From an uncultured Bacteroidales bacterium (lineage in GTDB: Bacteria > Bacteroidota > Bacteroidia > Bacteroidales > P3): DNA of 32,862 nt. Shown one piece after another: positions 27,601-32,862 of this stretch. Within the stretch, counting starts at the first letter, position 1, and every line of letters starts with the position of its first letter. The notes beneath the pieces were generated by a model, which saw only the letters and a program-made list of their open reading frames with translations, did no database searches and was not told the DNA's origin. Where the stretch lies: NCBI GenBank assembly GCA_900315935.1, contig ONBB01000019.1, positions 1 through 32,862 on the forward strand. Direction: 5' to 3'. A program made the position numbers and the translations under genes.

Positions 27601-30600
27601 GCTTCATCATGGGCACCGACTTTGACCGCGCCGACGAGCAGCAGCGGGTGGCAGCCCTGGGCACCAACTTCGCCTCGCACGGATACGCAAACCTCGACTC
27701 GATGCTCTACCACGAGGTCTACAAGAACGCCAAGGTGAAAATATACCGCCCCTTCCGCGTTTCCAGTTTCAACACGCAGATGAACCTGCAGGACAAGGAC
27801 AGCGTCTACAGCGACATAATCATCAAGAGCGGATTCATTGGCCAGGAGAGCATCGACCGCACCTTCGGCCACGAGGACGGCGGATCCGGTGACCAGAACA
27901 AGCCCGGCACCGTCATCGTCGATGGCATTGTCCGCGGTCACTGGTATACCCATGCCATCTACAACTGCGCCTCGAACAACAACGCCCACCGCGGCAAGCG
28001 CCGCATGCTCATCGAGGGCGGCTTCATCAACTCCTCCGTCTCCGGCGGCGCCTGGGACCGCTCCAACGACCTCACCCGCTGGAAGAAAACCAATGCGACT
28101 GTCTCTTCCGCCTCGATTTCGTGGGGACCCTACACCGACGGAGCCTCCACCCCTAACGACGTTAGCACCATCCGCATGCGCGGCGGACACATCACCGGCG
28201 CCATCTTCGGCGGCAGCAACACCTACACCGCCTCTGGCGGCGGCCGCCAGATTATTCTCACCGGCGGCACCGTGCGCGCCTGGATCGCCGGCGGTGTCAA
28301 CGGCACCGACCCCCGCGCCGACCAGTGGGAGGGTATCCATTTCGGCAACACCTGGATCTATGCCGGCGGCGCCTCCCACGTGGGCAGCGGCGACACCAAC
28401 CATGTAACCGTCGGCGCACGCCTCTACCATCCGGCCTACAGCGGCGACAACGGCTCCACCGACGGCAACATATTCGGCGCCGGCTGCGGCATCAAGCCCA
28501 ACTACTTCCGCGCCGACTCCACCGAGACCGACCACCTGTGGAACCTCCACGCATGGAAGCACCACCGCAGCGGCCGCGTCGACAGCTCCTTCATCTACAT
28601 CGCCGACCAGGCCGATGTGGAGGGCGATGTCTACGGCGGTGGCAACTACGGCTACAACAACACGGAGGACAACGACGACGACGACCGCGCCTGGACCGGC
28701 GGCCGCGGCGGTTCCAACACCGCCAAGGGCAAGGCCACCCTCCGCATCCTCGGCGGCACCGTGGGCGGACGCGTCTTCGGCGGTTCCAACATGAAGATGG
28801 GCCGCGAGGTGGATATCCTCATGACAGGAGGCCACGTCAAGCGTGGACTCTACGGCGGCTCCAACACATGGGGCTACATCAAGAAAGATATAGTCATGAA
28901 TATATTGGGCGGCACCATTGGCACCCAGGAACGGCCCGCCATCGTCTGCGGCGGCGGCCTCGGCAAGGAAACGGCCGTCTTCGGCAACATCACCCTTAAC
29001 TTCGGACAGGCCGGCACGGACGGACCCACCATCTACGGCGACATCTACGGCGGTAGCCAGCAGGGTACCACCAACGCCGGCGGCATCACCAAAACCCAGC
29101 TCGGCGTTTTCAACCTGAGCTCCATCCACGGCGCCGGCGGCGTCTACGATATCTACACCATCGACCTCGACACCTCCGCCGCACAGGGCTACGGCTACAA
29201 CAAAGCCAGCAAGACCATCATCAACTTCTACTCCGGCAGGCAGTCCGAAGGCGCCATCTTCGGTGGCGGCTGGGGCATGGACAGTGCCTACGCCGCTGTC
29301 TACGGTGACGTGGAGGTCAACATCCTCGGCGGGCAAGTGAACGATGTCTTTGGCTGCAACAACACCACAGGAAAGCCCCATGGCAAGGTAACCGTCAACA
29401 TCGGCACCCTCGACTCGGTACGCACCGCCCTCAACACCGGCGACCGCAGTCACCGTAACCGCCCGCTGGTTGCCGGGTCGGTCTACGGCGGCGGACGCAA
29501 CGCAGCCTATGGCGGCGCACCTGAAAACGACACGGTGCGCATCAATATGTACTCCGGCACCGTCCAGGGCGATGTCTTCGGCGGCGCCCTGGGTTTCGGT
29601 GCCGTCGTCTCGCGCGACACCAAGGTTGACATCCACTACGGAACCGTCCGTGGCAACGTCTATGGCGGCGGAAACAATGCCAAGGTGCAGGGCGACACGC
29701 GCGTCATCATCGGCAACGCCCCCAACCTCTCCACCTCCAATGTGCCTTCCGGCAGTTTCCTGCTCTCCGTCTCCTCGGCCGACCCCTCGATGGGCTCCGC
29801 CACCGGCGGCGGCGTCTATCCCAGCGGTGCCTCGGCCACCCTCACCGCCACCCCCAACAGTGGCTACATCTTCGAGTGTTGGAGCGATGGAAGCACCCAG
29901 AACCCACGCACCGTCACAGTTACGGGCAACGATATGTATGTGGCCCACTTCTCCAGCCAGTACGCTACCCTCACCGTCCAAGTCAACGACCCCTCGATGG
30001 GTTCCGCCACCGGCGGCGGCACCTATGCCAAGGGCACCTCGGTCACCCTCTCCGCCACTCCCAACCCGGGCTACCGATTCGTGCAGTGGAGCGACGGCAA
30101 CACCAGCCCCTCTCGCTCCGTTACCGTTACTGACGACGCTATCTACACCGCCCACTTTATCAGCACCTCCGTCACTGTAACTGTCGTGGCCAACAACCCC
30201 GACTGGGGCACCGTATCCGGCGGCGGTACATACACTCGTGGCGACGAGGTGGTTCTCCGCGCCATACCCAACACCAACTACGAGTTCATCGGCTGGAGCG
30301 ACGGCTCTACAGACAACCCGCACTCCGTCGCGGCCGACAATGCCCACTATGTCGCAGAGTTTGCCAGCAACCTCCGCGTACTCACCGTCCTTCCCGACGA
30401 CCCGGTCAAGGGAACCACCACCGGCGGCGGAAACTACCCCAGAAACACCTCCGTTACCATCACCGCCACCCCCAACGCCAACTACCGATTCCTGCGCTGG
30501 AGCGACGGCTCCACCCTCGCCTCCCGCACCATCACCGTCACAGGAAACGCCACCTACACCGCCTACTTTGCCGAACTGAATGTAACTATCACCGCAGAAA

Positions 30601-32447
30601 CCGAAGACCCGGCAAACGGATCCGTCACCGGCGGCGGCACTTACGAGTGGAGCACATCCTTCACCCTCACCGCCACACCCTCACCCAACCACGTGTTCTA
30701 CCGATGGGAAGAAGCCTGCACCGGCCGCACCTACACCGCCAACCCACTCACACTTGTCGCCAACCAAAGCTGCACCTACACCGCCCGCTTCGTAGATCGG
30801 TTCGCCACCATCACCGTGGCCACCTCCAACGCTGCGATGGGCTCCGCCACCGGCGGCGGCATTTACGAGACCGGCTCCTCCATCACCATCACCGCCACGC
30901 CCAACCCAGGTTACTACTTCACCCACTGGCTCGACTCCGAAGGCAACCGCCTCATCAGTGCTACCCGCACTGTCACCGTCTTGGGTTCCAACACCTACAC
31001 CGCCTATTTCACTGACGTCAACCCGGCCTTGGCCATGGAGTGGGTCGACCTCGGCCTCCCCTCCGGCGCCAAGTGGGCCGCCTGGAATATCGGCGCCGAC
31101 GCCCCGCATGGAACTGGCAACCGCTACGCCTGGGGCGAGATTGAACCCAAGAGCACCTTTAACTGGGAAAACTATAAATACGCCAACGGTTCCTACAACA
31201 ATCTTACCAAGTACTGCTCTTACCCCTCATATGGCTATCAAGGTTTCACGGATAGTCTAGTTAGGTTGTTGCCCGAGGATGACATCGCCTCAATCTTATA
31301 TGGATCAGACGCCCATATACCGACAACTGATTTGTATTTTGAGTTATTCAGATATACCACCAGGGAGAGTGAAGTCCTGAATGGCGTGGCTGGAATACGA
31401 TACACCGGGCCTAATGGAAACTCCATTTTTATTCCTAGAGCCAATGATATTTGGTGCTCACAGGTTTATAACACCACTCAAGAAAATCATAAAGGAGTGG
31501 CCGGCAAAGTATTTGATATGGCCTGGACAAATACTGTCTCATCATATAGCAACTATAGGTACGATCTGTCCCGTTATAATGGATTGGCTATCCGCGCTGT
31601 CATCGACACTGTGCGTATCACGGTGGTGGCCAACAATGCATCGTGGGGAACGGTAAGTGGCGGCGGATTGTACGGATATTATGAGCGTATGACCATTACA
31701 GCCACACCCAGGTCGGGCTACTATTTCCGCTATTGGTCGGACGCCGAGGGCAACCTCATCTCCTTCAACAGCACTTATGTTAAAACGGTTTCTCAACCCA
31801 AAAAATACATCGCCGTTTTCGGCGCTATCCCGGCCTCGACAACGGTGCAGTGGGTGAACCTCGGCTTGCCCAGCGGACGGCTGTGGGCCGACCGCAACGT
31901 AGGCGCAATGACATCTGCCGATGCCGGTTATACGGTTTCCTGGGGTGGGACAACTCCAAGGAATGACTTTAGTATAAGAAACTATGAACACGGTATATAT
32001 TCTACTTGGTATTATTATGGTTCCTCTAGAACAGGAATAAAATATACCAAGTACATTAGTCGCTCTGATTATGGGTACAATGGATTTGTTGACAATAAGA
32101 TAACCCTGGAGGCGGTGGATGATGCCGCCACAGTCCATATCGGCAATGGTGCCCGTACTCCGACCAAGTATGAATGGGAAGAATTGCTCAATAATACCAC
32201 CAAGACTTTTACAACACGGGATGGTATCCCGGGCTTCATACTCACCGGTCCCAACGGAAACAGTATTTTCTTGCCCCAGACAACCGGCAGTTATTCAGAG
32301 TATTCCACAACAACTACTATTATGTATTGGTCTAGCAATCTTGAGTGGATAGACGATGCATATGCGCCAGGCCTCTGGAGTAGTGGTACGTACAGAATGT
32401 TGACGCAGCTACGTTATATGGGTAGATCCATACGCGCTGTGAAATAA
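24615..32447 (+). CDS. Giant secreted multidomain protein (FN3, GG-rich beta-helix, InlB-type repeats, FISUMP-like domains)
   Basis: The protein has 2610 residues. A signal peptide with a long basic n-region ends near residue 41 (RAAAQS). Residues ~45-240 resemble a jelly-roll, choice-of-anchor-type domain. Three FN3 domains span about 243-492 (GLNPNTEYTVEVRAVC and relatives). Residues ~490-1185 are unrecognised. Residues ~1186-1700 contain many GG(T/H)V...G.(V/I)(F/Y)GG(S/G)N units, probably a right-handed beta-helix. Six divergent InlB B-repeats of ~70 residues follow (~1715-2134; GSATGGGTY, LTATPNPGYRF, WSDG). A FISUMP-like domain (~2141-2333; WVDLGLPSG, GPNGNSIF), a seventh InlB repeat and a second FISUMP-like domain (~2411-2610) complete it. 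I see no type IX C-terminal sorting domain. A surface adhesin is likely but inferred. The C-terminal modules contain AT-richer stretches. Start choice is uncertain (see 24584). Confidence 0.88.
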   Translation: MPNLYHSRKATAVIAAKYVSKAKWAVAAAAVLLMVSRAAAQSTQSIPYTQNFTGVTGATGGMSSSGADLSQLTSRGFNVYSNGTGTYYPHVVNSSTNSGVFYKQNSASNGKRSLCMPASSSSNYGDTKHVLLPTFNLAVNSLIFKCWMATSSNSIGTLSVGYVTGDNTTSFVEVASFASDATSYCSTPGEQSAGKGRDIEVDLSLVPSTATRIALRWYNGGTTLVSCCIDDIEVIENPDLGCRSVYELASTSLTYTSATVSWTERGEATQWLVSVNGGAAQTVSSTTYSMTGLNPNTEYTVEVRAVCGGENSDPTSLTFNTLNCAPVVGLMANPDYTSATLMWSEAGEAAQWQVALNGGSPVTVSSPNHAFTGLTPNTNYTATVRAVCAAGVYSDWRTVNFRTVCPSPGTVSVSGIESQTLHVTWPSTSGQYEVQLASDASFSSNLQTSTVSTAAASFSSLAMATYYYVRVRAICGSDLSDWSDVLYVYMADFSSAQVTGLYPSEGKVVLNDLESHDWALYTTQVDKPLRTLNPVDAKITYRGYGTNNVSTNTTYNTNSQSPTGYVAVRPSDFTANSAPADVSVGISQDERQYHTFEYYKTLERVDGKSAATEASGRLEYQTIFNPFSRRPTYGNPANYDWATTSSLNGAPCWRGFYKWRIDRIAGGSIYISKTGGTALAVGDLVAADQKLYFDCTSSGIEVDFTAMWAPAIVRFHTGADQSNVPARAHGAYALRDTVGIERNFLVCDGTMYLPNSYQLVSPYLPLDNGGSSEGIFACTYTSVFPNGTVDGVEPAYGPVKEAIATSRVNRQATYIDLCRDLTKAGNSVAGFNSDTRFEYLAFSRLRGRRNGFHLDGSHAALWGTIAGNGKANLTFGRGIEPMFDDNKGTFNYIWGVGPISENRTDWGCRRNEENQALNASGQVIAYGLEYEKPTQFRPTYNVRYTIRLESGYVGCLMTMSGWNSAYQDMEGNDLQAYNGGNTTPACRIGGTNNYARFIMGTDFDRADEQQRVAALGTNFASHGYANLDSMLYHEVYKNAKVKIYRPFRVSSFNTQMNLQDKDSVYSDIIIKSGFIGQESIDRTFGHEDGGSGDQNKPGTVIVDGIVRGHWYTHAIYNCASNNNAHRGKRRMLIEGGFINSSVSGGAWDRSNDLTRWKKTNATVSSASISWGPYTDGASTPNDVSTIRMRGGHITGAIFGGSNTYTASGGGRQIILTGGTVRAWIAGGVNGTDPRADQWEGIHFGNTWIYAGGASHVGSGDTNHVTVGARLYHPAYSGDNGSTDGNIFGAGCGIKPNYFRADSTETDHLWNLHAWKHHRSGRVDSSFIYIADQADVEGDVYGGGNYGYNNTEDNDDDDRAWTGGRGGSNTAKGKATLRILGGTVGGRVFGGSNMKMGREVDILMTGGHVKRGLYGGSNTWGYIKKDIVMNILGGTIGTQERPAIVCGGGLGKETAVFGNITLNFGQAGTDGPTIYGDIYGGSQQGTTNAGGITKTQLGVFNLSSIHGAGGVYDIYTIDLDTSAAQGYGYNKASKTIINFYSGRQSEGAIFGGGWGMDSAYAAVYGDVEVNILGGQVNDVFGCNNTTGKPHGKVTVNIGTLDSVRTALNTGDRSHRNRPLVAGSVYGGGRNAAYGGAPENDTVRINMYSGTVQGDVFGGALGFGAVVSRDTKVDIHYGTVRGNVYGGGNNAKVQGDTRVIIGNAPNLSTSNVPSGSFLLSVSSADPSMGSATGGGVYPSGASATLTATPNSGYIFECWSDGSTQNPRTVTVTGNDMYVAHFSSQYATLTVQVNDPSMGSATGGGTYAKGTSVTLSATPNPGYRFVQWSDGNTSPSRSVTVTDDAIYTAHFISTSVTVTVVANNPDWGTVSGGGTYTRGDEVVLRAIPNTNYEFIGWSDGSTDNPHSVAADNAHYVAEFASNLRVLTVLPDDPVKGTTTGGGNYPRNTSVTITATPNANYRFLRWSDGSTLASRTITVTGNATYTAYFAELNVTITAETEDPANGSVTGGGTYEWSTSFTLTATPSPNHVFYRWEEACTGRTYTANPLTLVANQSCTYTARFVDRFATITVATSNAAMGSATGGGIYETGSSITITATPNPGYYFTHWLDSEGNRLISATRTVTVLGSNTYTAYFTDVNPALAMEWVDLGLPSGAKWAAWNIGADAPHGTGNRYAWGEIEPKSTFNWENYKYANGSYNNLTKYCSYPSYGYQGFTDSLVRLLPEDDIASILYGSDAHIPTTDLYFELFRYTTRESEVLNGVAGIRYTGPNGNSIFIPRANDIWCSQVYNTTQENHKGVAGKVFDMAWTNTVSSYSNYRYDLSRYNGLAIRAVIDTVRITVVANNASWGTVSGGGLYGYYERMTITATPRSGYYFRYWSDAEGNLISFNSTYVKTVSQPKKYIAVFGAIPASTTVQWVNLGLPSGRLWADRNVGAMTSADAGYTVSWGGTTPRNDFSIRNYEHGIYSTWYYYGSSRTGIKYTKYISRSDYGYNGFVDNKITLEAVDDAATVHIGNGARTPTKYEWEELLNNTTKTFTTRDGIPGFILTGPNGNSIFLPQTTGSYSEYSTTTTIMYWSSNLEWIDDAYAPGLWSSGTYRMLTQLRYMGRSIRAVK
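29757..31017 (+). repeat. Six coding repeats of ~210 bp (InlB B-repeat type)
   Basis: Six tandem units of about 67-75 residues each carry a GGG(T/V/N/I)Y turn, a TATPN-like stretch and a W(S/L)D or WEE segment. A seventh unit lies apart at about 31612-31833. They have diverged at DNA level but share blocks such as GGCGGCGG and CACCGCC. Confidence 0.9.
31036..32444 (+). repeat. Duplicated FISUMP-like module with an intervening InlB repeat
   Basis: Two copies of a ~190-200-residue module start with WV(D/N)LGLPSG, share YGY(Q/N)GF, a DD(I/A)A stretch, PT and GPNGNSIF(I/L)P, and end with (L/S)AIRAV-like residues (LAIRAV, RSIRAV). The second copy also has YWSSN. The first spans about 31036-31611 and the second about 31845-32444. 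Confidence 0.85.
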
Positions 32448-32495
32448 AAAAAGGCCGGGGAAAACATCCAATATTATTATTATTTACCCCGTCCC

Positions 32496-32531
32496 GCGAG
32501 GCACCCCGCAAAGGGTGCCTCGCATCTTTTT
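32496..32531 (+). terminator. Intrinsic terminator of the giant gene
   Basis: GCGAGGCACCC at 32496-32506 pairs perfectly with GGGTGCCTCGC at 32513-32523, followed by a near-continuous T-run (ATCTTTTTT). Confidence 0.93.
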
Positions 32532-32577
32532 TCAACAGGCGTTAAAAACTTTTCTCGGCGGAATGGAAAAAAGTGTG

Positions 32578-32585
32578 TACATTTG
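32578..32585 (+). promoter_or_regulatory. Promoter -7 box of pruA
   Basis: TACATTTG followed by CA matches TAnnTTTG. The ATG at 32618 follows an AT-rich leader. Confidence 0.72.
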
Positions 32586-32617
32586 CACCCAAAATTAAAC
32601 CTTTAAAATCCAACCCA

Positions 32618-32862
32618 ATGAACAACAGCATCTATGTATTCCCGAAGCCCGAGAACGAGCCTGTGAAAGGCTACGCACCCGGCAGTCCCGAACGCAAGGA
32701 AATCCGCAAAGCGCTCGACGAGCTCTACAACACGGTTACCGAAATTCCCGTCATCATCGGCGGCAAGGAGGTGAAAACCAATGATATGGGCGAGATTGTC
32801 ATGCCGACGGAGAACAAGCACGTCCTGGCCCGCTACCACAAGGTGGGCGAGAAGGAGGTGAA
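32618..32862 (+). CDS. pruA: L-glutamate gamma-semialdehyde dehydrogenase, N-terminal fragment
   Basis: The frame from ATG at 32618 is open to the end of the window (81 full codons). It begins MNNSIYVFPKPENEPVKGYA and continues PGSPERKEIRKAL, then IPVIIGGKEVKTND and HVLARYHKVGEKEV. This matches the N-terminus of delta-1-pyrroline-5-carboxylate dehydrogenase, which oxidises glutamate semialdehyde to glutamate in proline breakdown. The NEPV.xYAPGSPER segment is characteristic. The catalytic part lies beyond the window. It has its own promoter and follows a strong terminator. Confidence 0.88.
   Translation, partial: MNNSIYVFPKPENEPVKGYAPGSPERKEIRKALDELYNTVTEIPVIIGGKEVKTNDMGEIVMPTENKHVLARYHKVGEKEV

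Noticed and set aside
27492-30347. Open frame of 951 codons on the minus strand inside the giant gene
   Set aside because: It is the antisense of a clearly domain-structured protein and has the composition expected of a shadow frame.
31036-32444. Diversity-generating retroelement target
   Set aside because: FISUMP/DUF1566-like C-termini can be such targets, but no reverse transcriptase or template repeat lies in the window and the two modules differ over their whole length.

Overview
The window looks like a chromosomal segment of a GC-rich member of the Bacteroidales. The evidence is a sodium-pumping methylmalonyl-CoA decarboxylase operon, a DUF6266 gene pair, a giant secreted protein with InlB-type and FISUMP-type modules, and eight promoters with the Bacteroidetes -7 motif TAnnTTTG, often followed by GCA. 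Codons favour C/G in the third position, so several very long antisense frames are open but not real.

Layout. 1-349 is the 3' end of clpB. 410-1291 (-) is a DUF6266 protein carrying two 9-bp tandem arrays. 1550-3277 is dnaX, split by one in-frame TAG at the gamma/tau boundary, followed by tightly packed dapF, ligA and a PagL-like lipid A deacylase gene (overlaps of 22 and 4 bases for the last two). 7157-11576 runs leftward: tRNA with anticodon CAT, ruvX, def, a TPR-like lipoprotein and a degenerate pyruvate-phosphate-dikinase-like protein. 11717-12730 is ilvE. 13084-16614 is aguB-aguA (agmatine to putrescine) followed by a C-terminal processing protease.

17000-22124 is the energy-conserving propionate module: mce (epimerase), mmdA (carboxyltransferase), a small cysteine-rich lipoprotein, an OadG-like subunit with an unusual periplasmic N-terminal half, mmdC (biotin carrier) and mmdB (sodium pump). 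Together they would epimerise and decarboxylate methylmalonyl-CoA to propionyl-CoA while exporting Na+. 22180-23180 (-) holds a nitroreductase and a lipoprotein. 23563-24360 is a second DUF6266 gene, downstream of an elaborate tandem and inverted repeat. 24615-32447 is the giant secreted protein. 32618 to the end is the start of pruA.

The most unusual features are: (1) a G8 tract between two candidate start codons of the giant gene, so that loss of one G would fuse an upstream ATG to it, as expected for slipped-strand phase variation; (2) the TAG that separates the gamma-like and tau-specific parts of dnaX; (3) short tandem repeats with a different unit in most spacers and in both DUF6266 genes; (4) a 21-bp element found three times upstream of promoters; and (5) two unusual proteins within the decarboxylase operon. 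Three gaps exceed 300 bases (12731-13083, 16615-16999, 23181-23562). They hold terminators, promoters and these repeats, and I see no gene in them.
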